DNA from: Alphaproteobacteria bacterium
GTDB lineage: Bacteria > Pseudomonadota > Alphaproteobacteria > Oceanibaculales > Oceanibaculaceae
NCBI GenBank assembly: GCA_018823745.1
Contig: JAHJHR010000016.1
Coordinates: 1-64,000, forward strand
Length of the DNA stretch: 64,000 nucleotides
Reading direction: 5' to 3'
Shown: positions 8,313 through 17,896 of the stretch, in pieces
How positions within the stretch are numbered: position 1 is the stretch's first letter
Layout: each line of letters starts with the position of its first letter
Position numbers and translations under genes: made by a program
Notes under the pieces: generated by a model
The model's input: the letters and a program-made list of their open reading frames with translations, nothing else
Database searches by the model: none
Told to the model about the DNA's origin: nothing

Positions 8313-9527
8313 ATGCCAGGACGGCAGATCGGGCCGCTTTCGGGCCTGAAGGTGATCGAGTTGGCGCATATCATGGCCGGCCCGGTCTGCGGGCTGATGC
8401 TCGCCGATATGGGCGCGGATGTGATCAAGGTGGAGAAGGTGCCGGGCGGCGATGATTCACGCCGTTTCGTACCGCCGCTGATCGAGGGCGAGCCCGCCGC
8501 CTATATGATGATGAACCGCAACAAGCGGGGCATCGCCCTCGATTTGAAGACCGAGGCCGGCAAGCAGGCGGTACGCCGGCTGCTGGAGACAGCCGATGTG
8601 GTGATCGAGAATTACCGCATGGGCACGATGGAGAAGCTGGGCCTCGGCTATGAGGATCTGCGCAAGATCAACCCCGGCCTGATCTATTGCGAGATTTCCG
8701 GCTTCGGGCGTACCGGCCCCTATGCCGATCGGGGCGGCTTCGACCTGATCGCCCAAGGCATGAGCGGTCTGATGAGCATCACCGGCGAAGGTGAAGGCCG
8801 GCCGCCTGTGAAGGTCGGCGCGCCGGTCACCGACATCACCGCCGGCATCATCGGCGCCATGGGCGTGCTGGCGGCCTATATCCACCGGCTGAAGACCGGC
8901 GAGGGCCAGAAGGTCGATACCTCGCTGTTCGAGGCCGGCATCGTGCAGACCTACTGGCAATCGGCGATCTGCTTCGCCACCGGCGGGACTCTTGGCCCCA
9001 TTGGCTCCGCCCACCCGCTGAATGCGCCCTACCAGGCTTTCCCGACCGAAGATGGCTGGATCAATATCGGCGCCGCCAACCAGGGCAATTGGGAAAGGCT
9101 GCTGAAAGCCATTGAGGCGCCGCAGTTGAACGATGATCCGCGCTTCTCCGCCAATGCGCTACGCATGCAGAACCTGCCGGCGCTGGTCGATATACTGAAC
9201 CCGATCTTCCGCACCCGCCCGACTGCAGACTGGCTGGAGCGGCTTGCTGCCGTCGGCCTGCCCGCCGGTCCCGTGCTGTCCATCCCGGAAATGCACCGCG
9301 ACCCGCAGGCGCTGGCCCGCGGCGTGGTGACCGAGGTCGCGCATTCGACGCTCGGCCAGGTCAAAACGCTCGGCCTGCCCATCGCCTTTTCCGGCACGCC
9401 GGGCGGCCCGCAATCCGGCGCCCCGGTGTTTGGCGAGCATACAAGAGAGGTCTTGATCGAAGCCGGCTACAGCGCCGGGGAAATCGACGCCATGCTGGCC
9501 GAGGGCGCGATAAAGGCTGCCGGCTAG
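8313..9527 (+). CDS. CaiB/BaiF family (class III) CoA-transferase
   Basis: A 404-residue family III CoA-transferase. The N-terminal segment GLKVIELAHIMAGPVCG and the GADVIKVEKVPGGD strand are family signatures. Asp174 in GAPVTDITAG matches the aspartate that forms the acyl-anhydride intermediate in formyl-CoA transferase. These enzymes move CoA between carboxylic acids. Its place directly after the TRAP genes suggests it activates the imported acid. Donor and acceptor cannot be told from the sequence; formyl-CoA, succinyl-CoA and acetyl-CoA donors are all known in the family. Confidence 0.9.
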   Translation: MPGRQIGPLSGLKVIELAHIMAGPVCGLMLADMGADVIKVEKVPGGDDSRRFVPPLIEGEPAAYMMMNRNKRGIALDLKTEAGKQAVRRLLETADVVIENYRMGTMEKLGLGYEDLRKINPGLIYCEISGFGRTGPYADRGGFDLIAQGMSGLMSITGEGEGRPPVKVGAPVTDITAGIIGAMGVLAAYIHRLKTGEGQKVDTSLFEAGIVQTYWQSAICFATGGTLGPIGSAHPLNAPYQAFPTEDGWINIGAANQGNWERLLKAIEAPQLNDDPRFSANALRMQNLPALVDILNPIFRTRPTADWLERLAAVGLPAGPVLSIPEMHRDPQALARGVVTEVAHSTLGQVKTLGLPIAFSGTPGGPQSGAPVFGEHTREVLIEAGYSAGEIDAMLAEGAIKAAG

Positions 9528-9629
9528 AGGCGGGCGGCACCAGAAGTTATCCCTTCCATCCTCGGCGATGCCTCCCATCTGAAAGGCATGAAGCCGGCAC
9601 CTGCCGGCACCGAGGATAGGAGATTTCTC

Positions 9630-10343
9630 ATGACCACCCCATTCCTTTTCGTCATTACCGGCCATACCGAGCTGGGCGATACCGGCAAGCAGACCGGCTT
9701 CCATTTCGAGGAGCTGAGCACCCCCTATTACATCCTGCGCGATGCCGGGCATGAGGTGATCTTCGCCTCGCCCGCCGGCGGAGAGGTGAAGGCCGATCCC
9801 GGTTCCCTGAAGCCGCGCGGCGACAATGTCGCGTCGGTCGAGCGCTTCCTGGATGATGAAGAGGCCATGGCTGCGCTGAAGAACACCCAGCGCACCAACG
9901 CCGTGAAGGCCAAGGACGTCTCCGGCATTTATTTGCCCGGCGGCCATGGCACGATGTGGGATCTGCCCGAAGATGCCGCCCTGGCCAAGCTGGTCAGCGC
10001 GCTGGACAAAGCCGGCAAGCCGGTTGCCGCCGTCTGCCATGGCGCGGCCGGCCTTGTTGCGGCCAAGCGCGCCGATGGCGAGCCGCTGGTGAAGGACCGC
10101 CGCGTCAACAGCTTCACCGACGCCGAGGAGCGCAAGGTGGAGCTGAAGGAAGTCGTCCCCTTCCTGCTGGAAACCAGGCTGCGGGAGCTGGGCGGGCAAT
10201 TCGAGCATGCCGGCCTGTTCGAGGCCCATGTGACGCGCGACGGCAATCTGATCACCGGCCAGAACCCGGCCTCGGCCAAGCGGCTGGGCGAAGCTCTCCG
10301 TGGCGCGCTCGCCTCCGCTACCGCCGAGCAGGCGGCCGAATAA
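9630..10343 (+). CDS. Type 1 glutamine amidotransferase domain protein (Hsp31/DJ-1/PfpI-like)
   Basis: A 237-residue class I glutamine-amidotransferase-like protein. Cys136-His137 lie in the nucleophile elbow AAVCHGAAG, with the family's acidic residue near Glu28 and GGHGTMWDL at about 104-112. Relatives are Hsp31-type holdases, glyoxalase III or deglycase-like enzymes. An upstream ATG at 9588 would add 14 residues, but AGGATAGGA just before 9630 supports this start. It lies tail to tail with the hydratase gene, 3 bases apart. A general protein or metabolite protection role is likely, with no clear link to its neighbours. Confidence 0.85.
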   Translation: MTTPFLFVITGHTELGDTGKQTGFHFEELSTPYYILRDAGHEVIFASPAGGEVKADPGSLKPRGDNVASVERFLDDEEAMAALKNTQRTNAVKAKDVSGIYLPGGHGTMWDLPEDAALAKLVSALDKAGKPVAAVCHGAAGLVAAKRADGEPLVKDRRVNSFTDAEERKVELKEVVPFLLETRLRELGGQFEHAGLFEAHVTRDGNLITGQNPASAKRLGEALRGALASATAEQAAE

Positions 10344-10346
10344 CCG

Positions 10347-11099
10347 TTAGCTGATCGTTACCGATACGCTGCCGACGCCCGACAGGCTGGCCACGATCCG
10401 GCCGCCCTGGGGCGCCGGCAGCATGCCGATATAGGAGCCGGTGGTGACCACCTGGCCGGCCCTGATCGGCTGGCCGCGCGCGATCAGGTTGTTCGCCGCC
10501 CACAGGGCCAGCCAGCGCGGGTCGCCGGCCGGGTTGGCGCCGGTCTTCTCGATGACCTCAAAGCCGTCAATGGTGACGCTGGCGGTGATGCCCTTCAGAT
10601 CCAGCGCCTGCCAGTCGCGCAGGGCCGGCCCGACGACCAGCGCGCCATTCATCTGGAAATCCGCCAGCTTGGAGAAGGCATCCAGGCCGTCGATCTCGGC
10701 AAAGCGCGTATCGACAATCTCGATAGCCGGATGCGCGCTCTCGATGGCGGCAAGGATTGTCGCATCGTCATAGGGTGCGCCATTGGCCGGCAGATCGCGT
10801 CCAAAGCGGAAGGCGACCTCCGCCTCGATGATCACGATGTTGAACCGGTCGCGCGGCAGGCTGGCCCCGCTGTCGATCACATCGGCCTGCTGGATGGATG
10901 CGGAAAGCGGGGTATCGGTCGGTGATTTGGCACCGATCTTCCAGGCACCAACCGGCCCCAGCGCCTGCGCCACCGCATCCTGCACCGCATAGGCCTCGGC
11001 TACGGAACCCGGTCGCTCGGATTCAGACAGCGCCGTCAGACGCTGGCGCGTGCGCCGTGCTTCGAGCAGCCGCGCGGCGGCGGCGGACACATCGACCAT
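10347..11099 (-). CDS. 2-keto-4-pentenoate hydratase family protein (MhpD-like, FAH superfamily)
   Basis: A 250-residue member of the hydratase/decarboxylase branch of the fumarylacetoacetate hydrolase superfamily. The metal-binding IEAEVAF segment (Glu92, Glu94) and the conserved lysine in GAWKIGAKS are visible. Relatives hydrate 2-oxopent-4-enoate or decarboxylate 2-oxo-3-hexenedioate in aromatic ring cleavage routes. A GGGAGGGG Shine-Dalgarno precedes ATG at 11099. It is the last gene of the minus-strand peptide-type ABC transporter operon, 44 bases after dppF. No other ring-cleavage gene is nearby, so the substrate is uncertain. Confidence 0.82.
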   Translation of the reverse strand: MVDVSAAAARLLEARRTRQRLTALSESERPGSVAEAYAVQDAVAQALGPVGAWKIGAKSPTDTPLSASIQQADVIDSGASLPRDRFNIVIIEAEVAFRFGRDLPANGAPYDDATILAAIESAHPAIEIVDTRFAEIDGLDAFSKLADFQMNGALVVGPALRDWQALDLKGITASVTIDGFEVIEKTGANPAGDPRWLALWAANNLIARGQPIRAGQVVTTGSYIGMLPAPQGGRIVASLSGVGSVSVTIS

Positions 11100-11143
11100 C
11101 GAAAACCCCTCCCTGCTTTTTGTCGTTGCCGGTTTGTCGCAGG

Positions 11144-12144
<1,001 letters not shown>

Positions 12145-12148
<4 letters not shown>

Positions 12149-13122
12149 GCCGCATCCTCCAGATGGGGGTGGAAACAACGCGCGAAACGGCCGGGACGAT
12201 GTTCCTCCACCGGCGGCGTGGTCTCGCAGGCGGCATCGGCCCGGGCACAGCGCGGACGAAACGGACAGCCGGGCGGCAGGTCGATTGGCGTCGGGGCCAT
12301 GCCCGGAATCTGTGTCAGCGGCTGGCCGCGCGGATTGCGCGACGGCACCGACCCGATCAGCCCCTTGGTATAGGGATGGATCGGGTCATCGACGATCTGC
12401 CCGACCGGCCCGCGCTCGACAATGCGCCCGGCATACATGACGCAGAGTTCGTCAGCCAGACCGGCAACGACGGACAGGTCATGGGTGACCCAGATCAGCC
12501 CCATATTCTGTTCCGCCACCAGCTTCTGCATCTCATAGAGAATCTGCGCCTGGATGGTCACGTCCAGCGCCGTCGTCGGCTCGTCGGCGATGATCAGCTC
12601 CGGCTTGTGCAGCAGGGCGATGGCGATGGCCACGCGCTGGCGCATGCCGCCGGAGAACTGATGCGGATAGGCGCTCAGGCGCTCCTCCGGCGAGGGAATA
12701 CCGACCTGCCCCAGCGCATCGCGGGAGCGCTGGCGGGCAGTCTCGTGGTCGACCTTCTCATGCGCCTGGATGGTCTCGATCATCTGGGTGTCGATGCGCA
12801 GCACCGGGTTCAGCGTCATCATCGGGTCCTGGAAGATCATGGCGATCCTCCGGCCCCTGATCTTGCGCATCTCCGCTTCCGGCAGGCCGACCAGATCCTG
12901 GCCATGGAACAGGATGCGCCCGCCGACGATCCGGCCCGGCGGATCGACCAGCCCCATGATCGAGAAGCCGGAAACCGACTTCCCCGATCCGCTTTCGCCG
13001 ACCAGCCCCATGATCTTGCCGCGGCCGATCTCGAACGACACATCGTCGACCGATTTGACGACCCCGGCCTTGGTGAAGAAATGGGTCTGGAGGTTTTCGA
13101 CCTTGAGTACCGCGTTACTCAT
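12145..13122 (-). CDS. dppD: Oligopeptide/dipeptide ABC transporter ATP-binding protein (OppD/DppD type)
   Basis: A 325-residue ATPase subunit with Walker A GESGSGKS, signature [10 protein letters not shown], Walker [13 protein letters not shown] and the C-terminal cysteine segment [14 protein letters not shown]. In Dpp/Opp proteins that segment carries an Fe-S cluster or contributes to docking. The start at 13122 overlaps the permease stop by four bases. The same frame stays open for another 286 codons upstream, but that part is the shadow of the permease gene. Confidence 0.92.
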
Positions 13123-14051
13123 CGCTGCAACCTCGGATTCAGAATGTCGCGCAGCTGGTCGCCCACCAGATTGATGGCAACGATGGTCAGCAGCAATGCC
13201 AGCCCCGGAAAGAAACTGATCCAGTAGCGGCCCGACAACAGATAGTTGAAGCCGTTGGAAATCAGCAGGCCGAGAGACGGTTCGGTCACCGGCAGGCCGA
13301 TGCCCAGGAAACTCAGCGTCGCTTCCAGCGCGATGGCGTTCGCCACCTGCACCGTGCCGATGACAATGACCGGCGGCAGGCAGTTCGGCAGGAGATGACG
13401 GAAGATGATGCGCGGCGTGGACAGCGCCAGCGACCGTGCCGCCTCGATATATTCCTTGCGCCGCTCGACCAGGGCGGCGCTGCGCGAGGTGCGGGCGTAA
13501 TAGGCCCATTGCACGATGACCAGGGCCAGGATCACCTTGTCGACGCCGCGCCCCAGGATCGCCAGCAGGATCAGCGCCACAAGGATGGCGGGAAAGCTCA
13601 GCTGCAGATCGACGATGCGCATGATCAGCGTCTCGATCCGCCCGCCGAAATAGGCCGCGCTCAACCCCACCGACGTGCCGATGATCAGGGCAAAGAAGCC
13701 ACTGAGAATGCCGACCGTCAGGCTGATCCGCAGGCCATAGAAAATGCCGCTCAGCATATCGCGGCCCTGGCCGTCTGTGCCAAGCCAGTAGACCATCCCG
13801 GTATAGCTTTCCGAGCCGGGCGGCAGCTTGGAATCCATGATATCGATCTGCGTCAGATCGAAGGGGTCCTGCGGCGACAGCCAGGGCGCAAAAATCGCGA
13901 CCAGCAGAATCAGGACCAGCCCGACCAGGCCGACAACGGCAAGCTTGCTCTCTAGAAACGCGCTCAGCAGGCGGCGCCACGGCGCAATGGCCTTGCGCGC
14001 GCTGGGTGCGACCTCGACCGAGGCGACAGGTTCGCTGTGACTGGTGCTCAT
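13119..14051 (-). CDS. dppC: Peptide-type ABC transporter permease (DppC/OppC)
   Basis: A 310-residue inner-membrane permease. The cytoplasmic N-terminus leads into a first membrane helix at about residues 32-55. The OppC_N region (WLSPQDPFDLTQIDI, WLGTDGQGRDMLSG) follows, then a five-helix BPD_transp_1 domain with the EAA loop (EYIEAARSLALSTPRIIFRHLLPN). It overlaps dppB upstream and dppD downstream by four bases each. It pairs with DppB to form the translocation path. Confidence 0.92.
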   Translation of the reverse strand: MSTSHSEPVASVEVAPSARKAIAPWRRLLSAFLESKLAVVGLVGLVLILLVAIFAPWLSPQDPFDLTQIDIMDSKLPPGSESYTGMVYWLGTDGQGRDMLSGIFYGLRISLTVGILSGFFALIIGTSVGLSAAYFGGRIETLIMRIVDLQLSFPAILVALILLAILGRGVDKVILALVIVQWAYYARTSRSAALVERRKEYIEAARSLALSTPRIIFRHLLPNCLPPVIVIGTVQVANAIALEATLSFLGIGLPVTEPSLGLLISNGFNYLLSGRYWISFFPGLALLLTIVAINLVGDQLRDILNPRLQR

Positions 14052-15025
14052 GATTTCATATCCGCAAGACGGACCCGCGGGTCGAGCACCGAATACAATA
14101 TGTCGACCACCAGGTTGATGACGATGAACATCAGGACGATGACGATCAGGTAAGCGACGATCACCGGCCGGTCGAGCACGAAGATCGAATCGATGATCAG
14201 CTTGCCGATGCCGGGCCAGGCGAAGATCGTCTCGGTGACGACCGCGAAGGCGATGACCGACCCCAGCTCAAGGCCGATCACGGTGACCAGCGGAATCAGG
14301 ATGTTCTTGAACACATGGACGAAAATCACCCGGCCGGTGGAAAGCCCCTTGGCGCGGGCGAATTTCACATAATCCAGCAACAGGGTCTCGCGGACGCCGG
14401 CCCGGGTCAGACGGATTACCAGCGATGTCTTGAACAGCGCCAGGTTCAGGGCCGGCAGGATCAGGTGTGACCAGCCTTCCGCCGAGAACAGGGTTGATTC
14501 CATGCCCAGGAAACTGGCTGTCGGGCCGCGCCCGCCTGCCGGCAGCCATTGCAGGAAGACGGCGAAGATCATGATCAGCATCAGCCCCTGCCAGAAATTG
14601 GGCAGGCTGAACCCCAGGATCGACCCGGCCATGATCGAGCGCCCCGCAATGCCGTCCGGCCGCAACCCGGCCCACATGCCCAGCGGAATGCCGACCGTGA
14701 TTGAGATCAGCATGGCCGCGAAAGCCAGTTCCAGGGTCGCCGGCAGCCGCGAGAGGACAAGCTGCAGGGCAGGCTCGTTGAAGACAAAGGATTTGCCGAG
14801 ATCGCCCTGCGCCAGATTCCCGAGGAACACGAAATACTGTTCCCAGAGCGGCAGATCGAGGCCCAGCGCCCGCACGGCGCGGTCATATTCTTCCTGGGAT
14901 GCGTCGGCGGAAATCAGGATGTCGATCGGGTTGCCGATGGCATAGATGCCAGCGAACACGATCACCGTCATGACACAGAGCAGCACGAGGCTCTGCATCA
15001 ACCGTCGCAGGATAAAAACGCTCAT
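14048..15025 (-). CDS. dppB: Peptide-type ABC transporter permease (DppB/OppB)
   Basis: A 325-residue permease with six membrane helices. An N-terminal helix at about 9-30 is followed by a long periplasmic segment, then the BPD_transp_1 domain. The EAA loop is recognisable near VKFARAKGLSTGRVIFVHV. The start at ATG 15025 (MSVFILRRLMQS) matches the family start; 21 more upstream codons are open but lack family resemblance. It is preceded by a hairpin region that separates it from the receptor gene. Confidence 0.92.
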   Translation of the reverse strand: MSVFILRRLMQSLVLLCVMTVIVFAGIYAIGNPIDILISADASQEEYDRAVRALGLDLPLWEQYFVFLGNLAQGDLGKSFVFNEPALQLVLSRLPATLELAFAAMLISITVGIPLGMWAGLRPDGIAGRSIMAGSILGFSLPNFWQGLMLIMIFAVFLQWLPAGGRGPTASFLGMESTLFSAEGWSHLILPALNLALFKTSLVIRLTRAGVRETLLLDYVKFARAKGLSTGRVIFVHVFKNILIPLVTVIGLELGSVIAFAVVTETIFAWPGIGKLIIDSIFVLDRPVIVAYLIVIVLMFIVINLVVDILYSVLDPRVRLADMKS

Positions 15026-15078
15026 GGCCCCGGCGCTCCCGTGTCGGCCTACGAAAATGTCATAACAAATAAGAAACG

Positions 15079-15136
15079 GGCGCGACAATCACGCGCCGGA
15101 TACGCCAAGGGGGAGAGGGCATGCTGCCCCCTCCCC
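15079..15136 (-). other. Two intercistronic hairpins between the receptor and permease genes
   Basis: GGCGCG (15079-15084) pairs with CGCGCC (15092-15097). GGGGAGAGGGC (15110-15120) pairs with GCCCCCTCCCC (15126-15136) with one mismatch and a five-base loop. The position fits attenuation or 3'-end protection of the receptor mRNA. The second hairpin resembles the C/G-rich palindromes at 46767-46826. Confidence 0.5.
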
Positions 15137-15154
15137 GATAGCGGCATCGTCCAG

Positions 15155-16726
15155 TTATTTGACGATGGATACGCCCATGGCCTGGGTGCCCTGGTCGGAA
15201 CGGCCTTCGTATTTGAAGCCCTTCCGGGTGGCCCAGGTCGACACTTCATAATGAAGCGGGATCAGACCGACATCAGCCATCGCGATTTCGGTGGCCTTCT
15301 GCAGCAGCTTCTCGCGCGCGGCGTCATCGACGGTGACCAGCGCCTTGGCGAGGGTCTCGTCGAACTCCTTGTTCGAGTAACGGCCACGATTGGACGGGCC
15401 CATGCCGGCCGCCTTGTCATAGGTCGCCAGAAGCGACTTCAGCGGCGAGGAAGCCTCACCCGTGCCCGAACCCCAGCCGACCAGCATCAGGCTGAATTCC
15501 AGCTTCGAGGCGCGGCCGAAGAAGGTCGAACGCGGCATGGTGTCGACCGCCGTGTCGATGCCGATGCGGCTGAGCATCTGGGCAATTGCCTGGACGATCT
15601 GCGCATCGTTGATGTAGCGATCATTCGGGCCATGGATGGTCAGCTTGAAGCCATCCTTGTAGCCGGCCTCGGCCAGCAGCTTCTTGGCGGCTTCCGGATC
15701 GTATTTCGGCACCTGGATGTTCGGGCTGACACCGAAGAAACCCTTCGGCAGTAGCTGGCCGGCCGGAATGGCCAGGCCTTCCATCACGCGGTCGACAATG
15801 GCCTGGCGGTTGATCGCCATGGAAATCGCCTTGCGAACCCGCACGTCCTTGAACGGATTCTTGATTTCCTTGCCGTCCTTGGCCGTCACATGAGGGGTGA
15901 CGTCACGGTCGCTGTCGATATGCAGATAGATGATGCGGTTCGACACAGCGTCATCCAGCGAGACGGCCGGATTCTTCTTCAGCTGTGCGATATCGGCAGT
16001 CGGCACGCCATCGACCAGATCGACGTCGCCCGACAGCAGGGCGGCGACGCGCGCGGCCGGGTTGGTGACCGGACGGAAGATGACCTTGTCGAATTGCGGC
16101 TTCTCGCCCCAATAGGTCGGGTTCGCCTCAAGGATGATCGACTGGCCCGGGGTGAAGCTGACCAGCTTGTAAGGACCGGCGCCAACGGCAGCCTTGCCGC
16201 TGTTGAAATCGGCCGTGGTGGCGCCCTCGGCGTTCTTGCGGCTGATGATGCGAATGCCGCTGAGGTCGTTCGGCAGCAGCGGGTACGGCCCATCGGTGAT
16301 GAAATGAACCGTGTGATCGTCGATCACCTTCATCTCTTTCACCGGCTTGGTGTAGATGCCGAAGCTGGACGGGCTGTCCGGCACATTGCCGGCACGGTTG
16401 ATCGTGAAGACCACGTCATCCGCCGTGAAGGGCGAGCCGTCCTGGAACTTCACACCCTGGCGCAGCTTGAATTCCCAGGTGTCGTCCTTGATCGGCTTCC
16501 AGGACAGCGCCAGACCCGGCTGCAGTTCCTGGGTGGGGCCCTGTTCGATCAGGGAGCCGAAAATATGCGTCGCCAGAGCATTGTTCGGCGACAGATTGTG
16601 GTAATGCGGATCGATCGAGGTCGGCTCGGTCGAGAGCGCGACACGCAGATCAGCTGCGGAAACGGGTGCTGAAAAAAGCGCGGCCGCCGTAAACACGCCG
16701 GACAACGCATACATCAAAGGTCGCAT
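15155..16726 (-). CDS. ABC transporter substrate-binding protein, family 5 (peptide type)
   Basis: A 523-residue periplasmic receptor. The signal peptide is about residues 1-24 (ending PVSA). The SBP_bac_5 fold is clear from STEPTSIDPHYHN, ALSWKPIKDDTWEFKLRQGVK (residues 75-95) and VRKAISMAINRQAIV. Family members bind di- and oligopeptides but also opines, nickel complexes and glutathione, so the cargo here is not fixed. It is the first gene of the operon receptor-BCDF-hydratase and diverges from an IclR regulator. Confidence 0.92.
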   Translation of the reverse strand: MRPLMYALSGVFTAAALFSAPVSAADLRVALSTEPTSIDPHYHNLSPNNALATHIFGSLIEQGPTQELQPGLALSWKPIKDDTWEFKLRQGVKFQDGSPFTADDVVFTINRAGNVPDSPSSFGIYTKPVKEMKVIDDHTVHFITDGPYPLLPNDLSGIRIISRKNAEGATTADFNSGKAAVGAGPYKLVSFTPGQSIILEANPTYWGEKPQFDKVIFRPVTNPAARVAALLSGDVDLVDGVPTADIAQLKKNPAVSLDDAVSNRIIYLHIDSDRDVTPHVTAKDGKEIKNPFKDVRVRKAISMAINRQAIVDRVMEGLAIPAGQLLPKGFFGVSPNIQVPKYDPEAAKKLLAEAGYKDGFKLTIHGPNDRYINDAQIVQAIAQMLSRIGIDTAVDTMPRSTFFGRASKLEFSLMLVGWGSGTGEASSPLKSLLATYDKAAGMGPSNRGRYSNKEFDETLAKALVTVDDAAREKLLQKATEIAMADVGLIPLHYEVSTWATRKGFKYEGRSDQGTQAMGVSIVK

Positions 16727-16818
16727 CGGACCCTCCTGAAATTGGTTCTACCCTGACTGCCTCCAGTTGCCCGCCACATGCTGCCTTGAGTCATTTCGAT
16801 CGAAGCCGGTGACAGCTT

Positions 16819-16833
16819 TATCGTAATGCGATA
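16819..16833. promoter_or_regulatory. Perfect inverted repeat in the divergent regulatory region
   Basis: TATCG-TAATG-CGATA lies between the receptor gene and the iclR gene. Flanking AGCT blocks extend the symmetry imperfectly. It is a possible regulator site for either promoter. Confidence 0.35.
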
Positions 16834-16859
16834 GCTTTGTAGCGAACAACGATGAACGT

Positions 16860-16883
16860 GTGACAATAGTTACAGATTGTCAC
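16860..16883. promoter_or_regulatory. Candidate IclR operator
   Basis: GTGACAAT and ATTGTCAC form a perfect 8-base inverted repeat with an 8-base spacer, about 50 bases upstream of the iclR ATG. Size and position fit an autoregulatory IclR-family site. Confidence 0.45.
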
Positions 16884-16933
16884 CGCGACTGGCAACATGC
16901 CACGGCTCTTCAGAAACCCGAAAGGGCAAAAAA

Positions 16934-17791
16934 ATGCGGGCGAAGAAAGAGATCGGCGAGGACGCGACCGAGCCGTCGGACGCGGGGCCGCTCAACGGGC
17001 TGGATGCCGATAGCCGGCAGGACCCGCTTTTCGTGAACTCCCTGGGCAAGGGGCTGGCGGTCCTGCAGGCCTTTGGCAGCGACTGGGATGCACTGGGGCT
17101 GCGCGAGATCGCCCAGCGCACCGGGCTGAACACCAGCGCCGCCCAGCGCTTCACCCACACGCTGACCCAGCTGGGCTTCCTGCGGAAGGACGAGCGCACC
17201 CGGCGCTACCGGCTGGGGCCGCGCATGCTGAACTTCGCCTATTCCTATCTGCGCGCCAATCCGCTCTACGATGTCGCCATTCCCATCGTCATCTCGGTGC
17301 GTGACGAATGGCAGGAGACGGTGAATGTCTCGGTGCTCGACGATACCGACGCAGTTGTTGCCATCCGCATGCCGAGCCAGCGGCGGATCAACTCGAACAC
17401 CGCCATCGGGCGGCGCATGCCGGCCTATTGCGTGTCCACCGGCCGCGCCGTGCTGGCCTGGCTGCCGCCCGAGCAGCGCAAGGCCGTTCTGGACCGCACC
17501 GATTTCGTGCGCCTGACACCGCGCACCACAATTGACCGCGCCACACTGGAAGCCTGTCTCGACCAGGTGCGCATCGACGGCTTCGCGATGGTGGAGGAGG
17601 AAGCCGATCTGGGCGAGATGGCGGTCGCCGCCCCGATCTTCGACGGCGAGCGCAAGCCCATCGCCGCCCTGGGCATCACCACCTCAACCGCCTATTGGAC
17701 CATGGAGGATGCCCGCGAGAAGCTGGGCCCCATCGTCATGCAGGCCGCCACCGCCATCAGCCGCTCCCTGCAAGGCTGGCACGCTTTCTAG
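16934..17791 (+). CDS. IclR-family transcriptional regulator
   Basis: A 285-residue regulator. The N-terminal winged helix (SLGKGLAVLQAF through RTGLNTSAAQRFTHTL and YRLGPRML) is followed by an IclR effector domain with the typical ends GRAVLAWLPPEQR and PIAALGI. ATG at 16934 is chosen. An in-frame TTG at 16877 lies inside the 16860-16883 palindrome and would have no ribosome-binding site. It probably controls the divergent receptor-BCDF-hydratase operon and perhaps the downstream ArgE-like gene. The effector is unknown. Confidence 0.9.
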   Translation: MRAKKEIGEDATEPSDAGPLNGLDADSRQDPLFVNSLGKGLAVLQAFGSDWDALGLREIAQRTGLNTSAAQRFTHTLTQLGFLRKDERTRRYRLGPRMLNFAYSYLRANPLYDVAIPIVISVRDEWQETVNVSVLDDTDAVVAIRMPSQRRINSNTAIGRRMPAYCVSTGRAVLAWLPPEQRKAVLDRTDFVRLTPRTTIDRATLEACLDQVRIDGFAMVEEEADLGEMAVAAPIFDGERKPIAALGITTSTAYWTMEDAREKLGPIVMQAATAISRSLQGWHAF

Positions 17792-17799
17792 AGGGAAGA

Positions 17800-17815
17800 G
17801 GGGCGGCCCCGCCCC
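17800..17815 (+). terminator. GC-rich hairpin after iclR
   Basis: GGGGCG-GCCC-CGCCCC forms a six-pair stem nine bases after the iclR stop. There is no T run, so termination strength is doubtful. Confidence 0.35.
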
Positions 17816-17896
17816 GTTGACAATCCGGCGCACGCGCCTACGATCATCGAAATCCGTGACATATATATTGCATACCGATAGATCGAGAGTTTCAGC

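Noticed and set aside
16877-16933. TTG start extending the IclR protein by 19 residues
   Set aside because: It falls inside a perfect operator-like palindrome and lacks a ribosome-binding site.
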